Assembly: GCF_013394775.1 (NCBI RefSeq) | Contig: NZ_JABXYT010000001.1 | Coordinates: 62,001-126,000 of the forward strand | Direction: 5' to 3' | Origin: Oribacterium sp. oral taxon 102 | GTDB taxonomy: Bacteria; Bacillota; Clostridia; Lachnospirales; Lachnospiraceae | DNA length: 64,000 bases | Shown: positions 1-8,426 of the stretch, piece by piece | How positions within the stretch are numbered: position 1 is the first letter of the stretch | Layout: each line of letters opens with the position of its first letter | Made by a program: the position numbers and the translations under genes | Notes under the pieces: generated by a model | Database searches by the model: none | What the model was told of the DNA's origin: nothing | The model's input: only the letters and a program-made list of their open reading frames with translations

Positions 1-1206
1 CGGCGTTCCTCCTACCTTTATCGCAATGTCCGCCGCATCGGAAACCAGCTTCGTCAAGGATCCCTTCTCTGTGCAAATCTTCCTTGCCTGCTCCGTCGGA
101 GGTACGGAACGTGTCGCTCCGAGCGTCTCCTCCGCTTTTTTATCATTAAAAAAATAGCTCAGGAATTCTGCCGCAAGCTCCGGATGCTGACAGCTCCGCG
201 TAATAGAGAGAAGCTGCGGTGTATTGGAAGCGAAGCCGCCGTCCTTCGCTCCCTCCAGCACCGGAAGCCTTCCCGGAACATACTCCCCGTCCGGATATCC
301 TGCCGCCATTACATCGATCGTTGAGATGTAGCACGGCGCAGCAACATACTTTCCGGCAATCCAGTTCGCGTCAGACTGTATATCGTCCTCAATGTACGAG
401 GCCTGATAAGATGCAGGCGGAACAACATTGTTGTCATACAGCTCTTTTACATATGAAAATACTCTGGCCAGGTTTTCCTCTGTAAGCGTCAGCTTCCCAT
501 TCGCATCAAAGAGCGGCCCGTTGATCTGCTTGCACTGTGTCAAAACAAAAATATTGGTGATGTACTCCTTATTCACGCAGAAAAGATAGCTTTCCGGATC
601 CTTCTCATGAATCGCTTTTCCATATTCGATCCAGTCTCCCCAGCTAAGGTCTGCCTTCTCAAGGTCAACTCCGAATTTATCCGCCGCTTTTTTATTCACC
701 AGAACCGCCTGTCCCGCAATGCCGGTCGGAAGCCCCAGCTGCTTCCCATCATAGTTTCCGTTGATCTGAAGCCCGATATAATTCGCGTCAAACAGAGAGG
801 TATCTACGCCCAGCTCCTTCACATCATAAAAGTAATCTCCGGAAGCGACGAAGGTCGGCATTTTTTCCGGATCAATCTGCACGATATCCGGAGCCGTCCC
901 ACTGGCAAGCTGCGTCGCGAGCTTATCATGATATCCATCGGATGAGCCCGGCTCCCCCTCGATCGTCACACCCGGATGCGCTTCCATGAACTGCCTGATG
1001 ACTTCCTGCGTCGCCGCGTTTCTCTCATCTCCGCCCCACCATGCAAAGCGAAGCGTCACATTCTCTCCTTCCGCCGCCGTACTCTCCCCTGCGGCTGTAG
1101 TGTTCTTTGTCTCTCCGGTGCCTGCCGCCGGCTTCGCACTGCCGCAGCCACCGAGTACAGAACATGTCATAGCGGATACCATGAGAACTGCCAAAGCCTT
1201 CTTCAT
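1..1206 (-). CDS. Sugar ABC transporter substrate-binding lipoprotein (family 1), C-terminus cut by window edge
   Basis: An open frame of 402 codons runs from ATG at 1206 off the left edge. The N-terminus is a lipoprotein signal with lipobox L-G-G-C followed by a Ser/Thr/Ala/Glu linker. The mature part starts with V-T-L-R-F-A-W-W-G and carries the family-1 pattern of a flexible linker, TAPDIVQID-like segment and GLPTG. This is the extracellular receptor of a CUT1 importer; the permeases would lie beyond the edge. It lies 114 bp downstream of a YesM-type kinase and its regulator on the same strand, so that pair probably controls it. A purine-rich ribosome-binding site (GGAAAGG) precedes the ATG. 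The sugar cannot be told from sequence. Confidence 0.9.
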   Translation of the reverse strand, partial: MKKALAVLMVSAMTCSVLGGCGSAKPAAGTGETKNTTAAGESTAAEGENVTLRFAWWGGDERNAATQEVIRQFMEAHPGVTIEGEPGSSDGYHDKLATQLASGTAPDIVQIDPEKMPTFVASGDYFYDVKELGVDTSLFDANYIGLQINGNYDGKQLGLPTGIAGQAVLVNKKAADKFGVDLEKADLSWGDWIEYGKAIHEKDPESYLFCVNKEYITNIFVLTQCKQINGPLFDANGKLTLTEENLARVFSYVKELYDNNVVPPASYQASYIEDDIQSDANWIAGKYVAAPCYISTIDVMAAGYPDGEYVPGRLPVLEGAKDGGFASNTPQLLSITRSCQHPELAAEFLSYFFNDKKAEETLGATRSVPPTEQARKICTEKGSLTKLVSDAADIAIKVGGTP

Positions 1207-1320
1207 AAACCCTTTCCTTCCTTTCCTCAAACCCGATCTGTTCCATTGTTTGCTATGTCAAATCTAACAGCAATCGGGAATTTCCGAAAGGCAGTTCTGT
1301 TTCTGTTTCGTCTCTGAAAT

Positions 1321-3060
1321 TTAGCTTTTTCTGAAAAAGGGAACTTCATTTTTGTTTTGGGTACTTCTTTTCAGAACCGCATGCTCCGGAATCCGAAAAA
1401 ACACAGCGGTTCCCCTCCCCTCTCTGCTATGAATGCGAAGCTCCGCGCTCTCGCCATAGTAGAGCTTCAGTCTGGCATTTACATTTGCGAGACCTATACT
1501 ATGCACATTAACCCGCCGGATGTTCTCTATTACCTCCGACAGTCTTTTCCCTGCGATTCCAACGCCCGTATCCATAATCAGGAAGCAGACATATTCCTTC
1601 CTCTTATATACACGAAGCTTTATATATCCCTTCTGCCCCGACGGACGAATCCCGTGGAGAATACTGTTCTCTATGATCGGCTGCAGCATCAGGCGAAATA
1701 CCGGCGTATCGTACAGGTCTTCTTCCTCAACCATATAATAGATAATAAACAAATTTCCGAACCGCGCACGCTGTATCGCCACATATTCCTTCAGATAAGT
1801 AATCTCTTCCCGCAGGGTGACCGTTTCCATCGGATCGGAAAGTGCATATTTCATAATTTCCGCCAGCTGCGTCGTCATCTCGAACGCTGCATCCCCGTGT
1901 CCGCCCTTCGCCTCCAATGCGATATTTTGCAGCGTATTAAACAGGAAATGCGGATTGATCTGCGTCTGCAATGCGATCAGGCTCGTCAGCTCCTGTGCAT
2001 GCTGCCTTTCCTCCAGCTCTGCATTCAGCCTCGTAGCCTGAAGATGAAGCCGGATAATATTATTTAAAACGACGCTATATTCGTCCTCCCTCCATCTGCC
2101 CTTCACTCCCTCTCTCTGCGGGAGCTCCACGCCTCGCTCCGCATGATCCAGTACATCAATCATATTGTCAATATAAGAGAAGTTCCGCTTCGTTGTATAA
2201 TACGCAGTAAGAAAGACCGAGATCAGATCAACCATAAGCAGCAGAATAAGAAAGGGAAGGTACGGAAGCGCATAATCCCACGCGGCGCTCTTCGGCGTTA
2301 CCGCAATGATCCTCAGCTGATAATCCTCATTGTTCTCCTGATGGAACTGTGCCGACCGGTGACGCAGCTTCACCGCATTCTCGTCCCCCCATACAAAAAT
2401 CGTCTGTCCGTTCTGATTCTGGAATATAACGGAAGACTTCCCTCTATCAACAGTATTCGCCAGAAGCCTGCCATAGGCATCCAGATCTATCCGCATTACA
2501 ACCACACCTCTGTAGAAGGGCATCCTCTGAAAAAGTGTCAAAACCCGCCCCTTTTGCTGTTCATCCTTATCCGAAGGCAGAACCGTGGCGAGCGTTATCT
2601 GCTCCCTGTCCATCGCTTCGTAGGCGCTCCACCACTCCTCATTCTCTCCTCGAACCGCGATCCTCTGTTTCGAGGTATAGTAATTCTTATACTCATCCAG
2701 CGCCAGATATACCGACTTCACATAAGGATAGGTCGTGATTATGCTCTTCAGCGTCGCATTGATGCTGCGGATATTGATCGCTGCCTGATAATCGAGGTCC
2801 CTCTCCGTATGGAGGATCCTCTTCAGTGACAGGATCATATAGGGATTATTGGCGAACTGCCCGTTCTGAATCATGATATTACTCAGCGTAAGATCCACCG
2901 TCGCATTCACAGAGGCGGCCATATTTCGCGCCCTTCGGCTCATATCCCCAAGGGCTGTGGCAATTTCAATGCCGATCATGATCGCCAGCAGCAGAAGCAC
3001 AGGAAGAAAGATCGTCCCGAGGTATTGTATAAAACGGCGAAAAAAGAATTTTTTTCTCAT
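1321..3060 (-). CDS. YesM-type sensor histidine kinase
   Basis: 579 residues. One membrane segment lies near residues 10-35 and a second near 262-290, enclosing an extracellular sensor region of about 225 residues. The cytoplasmic part has the His_kinase motif N-P-H-F-L-F-N with the phospho-accepting His at residue 371, then a HATPase domain with an N-box (IENSILHG) and a G1 box (DTGVGIAG). Such kinases sense extracytoplasmic sugars or envelope state and phosphorylate an AraC-type regulator. Its start overlaps the stop of that regulator (3057..3797) as ATGA, so the two are translationally coupled. A binding-protein gene follows 114 bp downstream. Confidence 0.92.
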   Translation of the reverse strand: MRKKFFFRRFIQYLGTIFLPVLLLLAIMIGIEIATALGDMSRRARNMAASVNATVDLTLSNIMIQNGQFANNPYMILSLKRILHTERDLDYQAAINIRSINATLKSIITTYPYVKSVYLALDEYKNYYTSKQRIAVRGENEEWWSAYEAMDREQITLATVLPSDKDEQQKGRVLTLFQRMPFYRGVVVMRIDLDAYGRLLANTVDRGKSSVIFQNQNGQTIFVWGDENAVKLRHRSAQFHQENNEDYQLRIIAVTPKSAAWDYALPYLPFLILLLMVDLISVFLTAYYTTKRNFSYIDNMIDVLDHAERGVELPQREGVKGRWREDEYSVVLNNIIRLHLQATRLNAELEERQHAQELTSLIALQTQINPHFLFNTLQNIALEAKGGHGDAAFEMTTQLAEIMKYALSDPMETVTLREEITYLKEYVAIQRARFGNLFIIYYMVEEEDLYDTPVFRLMLQPIIENSILHGIRPSGQKGYIKLRVYKRKEYVCFLIMDTGVGIAGKRLSEVIENIRRVNVHSIGLANVNARLKLYYGESAELRIHSREGRGTAVFFRIPEHAVLKRSTQNKNEVPFFRKS

Positions 3061-3797
3061 TCCAATCCTTCCTCTTTCCCCGTATAATTCATACGGTACT
3101 CCCTCGGCGTTATTCCATAATGATTTTTAAACGCCCTGGAAAAGCTTTTGGGGTTGTCATAACCGACATAATAGGCCACGTCATACGTTTTTTGGGTGAC
3201 ATCCCTTAAAAGCTCCGATGCCTTCCTCATCCGGATCAAATTCAATTCCTCCGAGAAGCCGCTTCCAAACTTATCCCTCAAAAGACTGGATAAGTACGCC
3301 GCGCTGAGTCCGACCCTTGCCGCCGCACTTTCCAGCCTCGCGTCCTGATAATGCGTTTCCAGATACGCTATGACCTGCTTTTTGATGGCATCGTAATAGG
3401 ACTGTGGCTGTTCTTTCTCTTTCTGCATCCGTTTATCCAGCTTTTCCCGTATTTTTCCAAAGCATTCGATCACATCTTTACTTTGGATCGGCTTCAAAAT
3501 ATAGTCTTCGACCCGGCATTGTATCGCGCTCCGAAGGTATTCATAATTCTGGTGGCTCGACAGGAAAACCACCGTCAAATGCAGCTCTGCCACCGCCCGG
3601 CACAGCTCGATCCCATTCATTCCCGGCATTTCAATATCAGACAGCAATACCTCAACGGGATTCTCCCTTATATAAGCAAGCGCCGCCTTAGGCTCGGTGA
3701 AGGGAACCGCCCGAAAACCGACCTGATCCCACGGAAACAATGCCGCGACCCCTTCCGCGATCGTTCTTTCATCATCTACCACTACAACCGTATACAT
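3057..3797 (-). CDS. YesN-type response regulator (REC + AraC HTH)
   Basis: The ATG at 3797 is preferred (246 residues) because the protein then begins directly with the receiver strand M-Y-T-V-V-V-V-D-D-E and GAGGGG lies just upstream; the frame is open back to 3902. Residues 1-120 are a receiver domain with the phospho-acceptor in the motif LLSDIEMPGMNG and the Lys of YILKP. The C-terminal 100 residues are an AraC-type double helix-turn-helix, ending with the characteristic Y-D-N-P-K-S-F-S-R-A-F-K. It is encoded first in an operon with the kinase and a binding protein, and is divergent from the arabinoside operon at 4138, which it could also regulate. Confidence 0.92.
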   Translation of the reverse strand: MYTVVVVDDERTIAEGVAALFPWDQVGFRAVPFTEPKAALAYIRENPVEVLLSDIEMPGMNGIELCRAVAELHLTVVFLSSHQNYEYLRSAIQCRVEDYILKPIQSKDVIECFGKIREKLDKRMQKEKEQPQSYYDAIKKQVIAYLETHYQDARLESAAARVGLSAAYLSSLLRDKFGSGFSEELNLIRMRKASELLRDVTQKTYDVAYYVGYDNPKSFSRAFKNHYGITPREYRMNYTGKEEGLE

Positions 3798-4000
3798 GAT
3801 ATCCCCCTCTTGCCTGAACTGTTCCCATTTTAGCATGTTTCCTCGTAAATGATACGCAGGCTCATTCCATTTTCTTATTTTTTCAACGTCTATAACAATC
3901 AAATCGAGTATGTAAGAATTTCCGAAGAGCAGGATATAAGAAATTCGAAATGGGTATATTCCATAAAAAACAGACTAAAAATATGTAAATAATATCGTTA

Positions 4001-4029
4001 TTGACAATTCCACATAAGAAGTCTAAACT
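4001..4029 (+). promoter_or_regulatory. Sigma-A-type promoter of the arabinoside operon
   Basis: A perfect -35 TTGACA at 4001-4006 is followed after 17 bp by TAAACT at 4024-4029, a four-of-six match to TATAAT. It points at the binding-protein gene at 4138, giving a leader of roughly 100 nt that contains both copies of the direct repeat. Called from consensus only. Confidence 0.55.
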
Positions 4030-4040
4030 TGATTTTATAA

Positions 4041-4056
4041 GGTTAATCGTTTTAAT
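4041..4056 (+). promoter_or_regulatory. Direct-repeat box 1, possible repressor/activator site
   Basis: The 16-mer GGTTAATCGTTTTAAT lies just downstream of the predicted -10. A second copy with two central mismatches is at 4109-4124, 68 bp away. The A/T-rich arms (TTAA...TTTTAA) and position downstream of the start site suit roadblock-type repression by the operon's own LacI protein, but the AraC-type regulator is an alternative. Confidence 0.35.
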
Positions 4057-4108
4057 ATAATATTGAATTTATTGTCATTATTATACATATAAAATATGTA
4101 TTTTTTTA

Positions 4109-4124
4109 GGTTAAATGTTTTAAT
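4109..4124 (+). promoter_or_regulatory. Direct-repeat box 2, abutting the ribosome-binding site
   Basis: GGTTAAATGTTTTAAT matches box 1 at 14 of 16 positions and ends five bases before the AGGAGGG ribosome-binding site of the gene at 4138. Occupancy here would hinder elongation. Confidence 0.35.
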
Positions 4125-4137
4125 AAAGGAGGGCTTT

Positions 4138-5454
4138 ATGAAGACAAAAAAATTGCTCGCAGTTGGTTGCACCGCTATAATAATGATGAATACTGTCGCT
4201 TGCTGCGGGAGCGGCTCCGGAGCGGCTCCCGCAGCGAGCAGTACGGCGGATTCCTCTGCGGAAACCACGGCGAAGGCAGAAAACTCGGATATTCATGAAA
4301 CGACGGAGACAGTTACGCTTGCCGTATGGAACGAGCCCAGCAGCGATGATAGATTAAATATGTATAAGGCCTGCGAGGCCGCAACCGGGATTCATGTCGA
4401 AGTCACGGTGATCCCGGAATCCGATTATTCCTCGAAGCTGAATCAGATGGTTTCCACCAGAGATTCCTCGACAGATATCTTCATTGTATGGGAAAACGAC
4501 ATCAAGAATTTTGCAGAGGCCGGCGGCATCCTCGATATGGATGATTATCTCGTGAATTCCGAAATCAGGACAGACGATATGATCGGTGCTGTTGCCGCTC
4601 TGAGTAATGGTCTCGGCGGAACCTACGGGCTTCCCTGGTGCGCGGCAGCAGAGGTAATGTACTACAACAAGGATATGTTCGATGCCGCAGGCATCGCGCA
4701 TCCCGATAATGATTGGGCCTATGAGGATTTCAAGGATGCGGCAGAGAAGCTGACGCAGAAAAATGACGACGGCAGTACGGCGGTGTATGGGATGGATCTT
4801 CCTAACACGCAGACCTGGTGGGCCGGCATTGGCGGTGCCGGAGATCCGGTATACGATCCGGCGAGCAGTCAGATGGTAATCGGTGAGGGAGCCGCAGCCT
4901 TTGTGACAGACTGTGCGGCTATGGTCGCAAAGGGCGTGATGCCCGAGCCCTCCTCCGATACCGCAGACCTGTTCGGTGCGGGAAAGGCTGCTATGAGCTG
5001 GCAGGGAACCTGGGTGATCGGAGCCTACAAGGATACGCTCCCCTTCCATTGGGATATCGCCACCATTCCTACCAATAAGGTCAAGTACAACACGCTGCAT
5101 ACCGGCTTCTATACCATCAATGCGAATTCCCAAAAGCAGAATTCGGCATTCAAGGTGATCGAATATCTCATGGGTGAAGAGGGACAGACCATCAACTCCA
5201 AGGCATCCGGTAATATGTCCGCCATCAAATCCATTGCCGCCGAAGGGGCATGGAAGGTGGATGGAGCGCCTGTTGAGAACTGGGCCGCCGTCACCGACGC
5301 GCTGCAGTCCGGCGTATTCGGCTACACCTGCCTCCCCTCCGGAGTTACCAGCAACGCCATTTCCGAGTTCAGCAATGCGCTTCTGGGGCAAGAAACGCCG
5401 GAAAAGGCGGTTCAGAACGCTTCACAGTATGCGGCAGAGACAATCGGCTACTGA
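4138..5454 (+). CDS. ABC transporter sugar-binding lipoprotein (CUT1), probably for arabinofuranosides
   Basis: 438 residues from ATG 4138, chosen because AGGAGGG lies 5 nt upstream and the protein then starts with a canonical lipoprotein signal (M-K-T-K-K-L-L-A-V) with lipobox T-V-A-C at Cys22. A Ser/Ala/Thr linker follows, then a family-1 binding-protein fold (residues about 58-438) with features such as VTLAVWNEPSS, DIFIVWENDIKNF and GLPWCAAAEVMYYNKD. First gene of a plus-strand operon with two permeases, a LacI regulator and a GH127 enzyme, so the ligand is inferred to be an L-arabinofuranose-containing oligosaccharide. No ATPase gene is present; such systems usually borrow a shared MsmX-type ATPase. 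Confidence 0.9.
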   Translation: MKTKKLLAVGCTAIIMMNTVACCGSGSGAAPAASSTADSSAETTAKAENSDIHETTETVTLAVWNEPSSDDRLNMYKACEAATGIHVEVTVIPESDYSSKLNQMVSTRDSSTDIFIVWENDIKNFAEAGGILDMDDYLVNSEIRTDDMIGAVAALSNGLGGTYGLPWCAAAEVMYYNKDMFDAAGIAHPDNDWAYEDFKDAAEKLTQKNDDGSTAVYGMDLPNTQTWWAGIGGAGDPVYDPASSQMVIGEGAAAFVTDCAAMVAKGVMPEPSSDTADLFGAGKAAMSWQGTWVIGAYKDTLPFHWDIATIPTNKVKYNTLHTGFYTINANSQKQNSAFKVIEYLMGEEGQTINSKASGNMSAIKSIAAEGAWKVDGAPVENWAAVTDALQSGVFGYTCLPSGVTSNAISEFSNALLGQETPEKAVQNASQYAAETIGY

Positions 5455-5493
5455 TTCCGCTCGTTTTAAGAAAACACCAAGAGGTATTCTGGT

Positions 5494-6390
5494 ATGAAAA
5501 CAGCCAAGAGGAACCCATCGATCGCCTATCTGTTCTGCCTTCCCTGGTTTATCGGTTTTATATGCTTCACACTCTTTCCCATCGGGTTCATGATGAAAAA
5601 CTCTCTCACAAACCGGAAGCTGAGCGGGAGCGGAAGCTTCGTGGGACTCGCGAATTACCGGAATTTGTTCAAAAGCGAAATTTTCCGGAATTCTTTAAGG
5701 GTGACGATCTTCTTCACTCTGGTCATGGTCCTTGTCACCGCAGTCTGGGCGCTCATTCTGGCTCTGTTGCTGAATCAGAGAGTGAAATGCAAGGGGGTAT
5801 TTCAGTTCTGCTATTTTCTCCCCTCCGTGGTTCCGACTGTCGCGCTGGCTTATGCATTTCGAACGATCTTTGGCAGGGACAGCGGTCTTCTCAACGCATT
5901 GCTGCATTTTCTCAGCGGGAAAAATGTGACAATTAACTGGCTGATGAACCCCAGAACAGTCTATCTCGCAGTTTTCACAGTAACTCTGTTTACCTACAAT
6001 ACAGGACAGATGATGCTGATCTTCCGCTCCGGTCTCTCCGATGTTCCGCAGGAGCTGTATGAAGCCGCCAGACTGGATGGTGCCGATGCATGGGTAAAAT
6101 TCCGGCGCATCACCCTGCCGATGATTTCTCCATTGGTTCTCTTCAATATAGTAAACGGTGCCATCAGCGCACTGAACGGATCCTTCGCGCTCCTGTATCC
6201 GCTTTCCGGAGAGAACGGGGATCCGAACGGAATGACGCAGGTGCTGAGTCTGCTCATCTACAAGGAAGCCTTCAGCAATATGAAGGTCGGCTATGCCTGT
6301 GCACTGTCAATGGTGCTCTTCGGCATTGCGGCACTTTTCGGCATTCTCATCTTTATCCTCTCTAAGAGGATTGTTTACTACGAAACCTGA
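5494..6390 (+). CDS. CUT1 sugar ABC permease (MalF/UgpA type)
   Basis: 298 residues with six hydrophobic segments, the first at about residues 10-32. The EAA loop that contacts the ATPase is E-A-A-R-L-D-G-A-D-A-W at about residue 190, followed by FRRITLPMISP. It lies 39 bp after the binding protein and 13 bp before the second permease. The upstream ribosome-binding site (AGAGG) is modest and somewhat distant. Confidence 0.92.
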   Translation: MKTAKRNPSIAYLFCLPWFIGFICFTLFPIGFMMKNSLTNRKLSGSGSFVGLANYRNLFKSEIFRNSLRVTIFFTLVMVLVTAVWALILALLLNQRVKCKGVFQFCYFLPSVVPTVALAYAFRTIFGRDSGLLNALLHFLSGKNVTINWLMNPRTVYLAVFTVTLFTYNTGQMMLIFRSGLSDVPQELYEAARLDGADAWVKFRRITLPMISPLVLFNIVNGAISALNGSFALLYPLSGENGDPNGMTQVLSLLIYKEAFSNMKVGYACALSMVLFGIAALFGILIFILSKRIVYYET

Positions 6391-6403
6391 GGGGGCGGAA
6401 CAA

Positions 6404-7249
6404 ATGAATCCAGCAAATCAAAAAAGCTTCTCTGAAATGATTCTGTATTTCATCATGGCTGTCGTCGCAGTCTTTATGTTCAGCCCTATCCTCTGGATCT
6501 TCTCCGGCGGCTTCAAGACGCTGACAGAGTTCACAACAAGCGCCGGAATTGTGCCAATTCGTCCCACTCTGGAAAACTACATCTATATCTTTGCCCATTC
6601 CAATATCTGGCTGTACATGCGGAACACGCTTCTTCTGATTCTGGGAAATACGGCAGGGACATTGCTGTCCTCCTCGCTCGCCGCCTATGCCCTGGCCAGA
6701 ATGGACTTCAAGCTTCGAGGCATAATTTTTTCTCTCATCATTGCAACCATGATGATTCCGAATATTGCCCTGATCATCCCGCAATACATCATGTTCGGCA
6801 AGCTTGGCTGGCTGGATTCACTGCTTCCCATGATCGTCCCATCCTTTTTCGCTTATCCCTATAACGTATTCCTGCTGCGTCAGTATTTCCGTTCGATTCC
6901 AAAAGAGCTGGATGAGGCGGCGATCATCGACGGCTGCTCCAGGTTTCAGGTATTTACCAGAATCATTGTACCGATTTCGAAGCCCACCTTCGTAACCATC
7001 GGGGTGCTGTCCTCTGTCTTCTGGTGGAACGAGCTGACACAGCCTGTTTTTTACATCAATTCCGACCGTTGGCGAACCCTCACTATGGCGTTAATGACCT
7101 CCTATATGTATACTTCAGGTAACGCATTTGTAGTGAATTGGTCTTCTATCATGGCGGCCTCTTCTTTAATGATTATTCCGCCTATGATTCTGTACCTGTT
7201 CGCAGGCAAATATCTCACCGGAGGGATAAAGACTTCCGGCCTGAAGTGA
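6404..7249 (+). CDS. CUT1 sugar ABC permease (MalG/UgpE type)
   Basis: 281 residues from ATG 6404, preferred over upstream starts because GAGGGGGCGG lies just before it and the longer frame would run into the preceding permease. Six hydrophobic segments. The EAA loop is E-A-A-I-I-D-G-C-S-R-F followed by RIIVPISKP, and the C-terminus KYLTGGIKTSGLK is typical of MalG-like subunits. It forms the channel heterodimer with the permease encoded just before it. Confidence 0.93.
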   Translation: MNPANQKSFSEMILYFIMAVVAVFMFSPILWIFSGGFKTLTEFTTSAGIVPIRPTLENYIYIFAHSNIWLYMRNTLLLILGNTAGTLLSSSLAAYALARMDFKLRGIIFSLIIATMMIPNIALIIPQYIMFGKLGWLDSLLPMIVPSFFAYPYNVFLLRQYFRSIPKELDEAAIIDGCSRFQVFTRIIVPISKPTFVTIGVLSSVFWWNELTQPVFYINSDRWRTLTMALMTSYMYTSGNAFVVNWSSIMAASSLMIIPPMILYLFAGKYLTGGIKTSGLK

Positions 7250-7339
7250 GCGCCGGACAGAGCTCTGGCCATGACTCCTGCGTTCAGCCGAAGGCAGGAT
7301 ACAGCCGGCAATAAATGCGCAGAAGGAGAAGATATTGAA

Positions 7340-8407
7340 ATGACGCTGAAAGAAATTGCAAAAAGGGCAGGGGTTTCTACGGCAACCGTGTCGCTGGTGC
7401 TCAATGATTCGCCGAAGATCAGCAATCCGACTAAGGCTAAAATTCGCGAAATAATCCGGGAAACGGGATATCGGTCCAACCGTCTGGCAGGGAGTCTCCG
7501 GAGGAGTAAAACCGGTCTGATCGGTATTCTGGTGGAGGATATCACCGTATGGCATACAGCCCTTATTATCGATGGAATGAATCAATATGCAGAGGAACAC
7601 GGCTGTAACACTATTCTTAGCAATTTGCGGCTGGCAAATAAGATCGATTCACATTTTAATGAGATTAGTCTGTATCAAAAGGACATCGATCAGGCTGTAG
7701 AAACGCTGCTCTCGCTTCAGGTTGACGGCATTGTCTATATAGGGATGCACGACCGGCTCATCCGGAACGTAATGCCAAAATCCGACAAGCCGGTAGTCTT
7801 CTGCTACTGCTACACCTCTGAAGGGGAGGAGTCCTCCATTCGATATGACAATGAGAAGACCCTCCGTCTGCTCACGGAAGAGATCATTCGCCGGGGGCAT
7901 AAGCGGATCGCAGCGATTCATGGGAAAGAAGATTCTGAACCTGCCCAGCTGCGAAAACGCGGCTTCCATACTGCCATGCAGGAAGCGGGTCTGGCTGTCC
8001 CGAAGCACTGGGACGAGAGAGGCGATTGGAACTTTCAGGGGGGACGGGATGCTGCAATACGCCTCCTGTGCCGTAATCCGGGAGAAACCGTCAGGACGGT
8101 TCTGCCCCCGGACGAACGCCCCTCTGCCATTGTCTGTATGAATGACGAAATGGCTGTGGGGGTATATAATGCCGCCGCCGAGCTGCATCTTCGTATCCCG
8201 GAGGATCTGTCGGTTTCCGGATTTGACAATGCGGATTTTGCGCAGCATGTAACGCCGGCGCTTATGACAGTGGACAGGCCTCTGCATAAGATGGGATACC
8301 GGGCGCTGGATCTGCTGCTTCACAAGATTCAAAGAAAGGATGACAGCGCAACCAATGTCGTTTATCCCTGTACAATTCTGCCCGGACAATCTGTACAGAC
8401 GATATAA
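7340..8407 (+). CDS. LacI-family transcriptional regulator
   Basis: 355 residues from ATG 7340, with AGAAGGAG 10 bp upstream. The frame is open upstream but the LacI helix-turn-helix starts here: M-T-L-K-E-I-A-K-R-A-G-V-S-T-A-T-V-S. Residues 1-55 are the DNA-binding and hinge region, 60-355 a periplasmic-binding-protein-like effector domain ending with a VDRPLHKMGYRALDLLL segment. Being inside the arabinoside operon, it most likely represses that operon until the sugar is imported. The 16-bp direct repeats at 4041 and 4109 are candidate targets. Confidence 0.92.
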   Translation: MTLKEIAKRAGVSTATVSLVLNDSPKISNPTKAKIREIIRETGYRSNRLAGSLRRSKTGLIGILVEDITVWHTALIIDGMNQYAEEHGCNTILSNLRLANKIDSHFNEISLYQKDIDQAVETLLSLQVDGIVYIGMHDRLIRNVMPKSDKPVVFCYCYTSEGEESSIRYDNEKTLRLLTEEIIRRGHKRIAAIHGKEDSEPAQLRKRGFHTAMQEAGLAVPKHWDERGDWNFQGGRDAAIRLLCRNPGETVRTVLPPDERPSAIVCMNDEMAVGVYNAAAELHLRIPEDLSVSGFDNADFAQHVTPALMTVDRPLHKMGYRALDLLLHKIQRKDDSATNVVYPCTILPGQSVQTI

Positions 8408-8426
8408 ACAGAACGGAGGAATCATC

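Larger units (their letters stand above)
3798..4137. promoter_or_regulatory. AT-rich divergent regulatory region
   Basis: 340 bp without a gene between the divergent regulator (3797, minus) and binding-protein gene (4138, plus). It is far more AT-rich than its surroundings. It holds one good plus-strand promoter (4001-4029) and a pair of 16-bp direct repeats (4041 and 4109), listed separately. The minus-strand promoter of the two-component genes should also be here, but I could not fix it convincingly. Confidence 0.6.

Noticed and set aside
4138..7249. ABC importer incomplete because no ATPase is present
   Set aside because: CUT1 importers in Firmicutes often share one MsmX-type ATPase encoded elsewhere, so this is normal.
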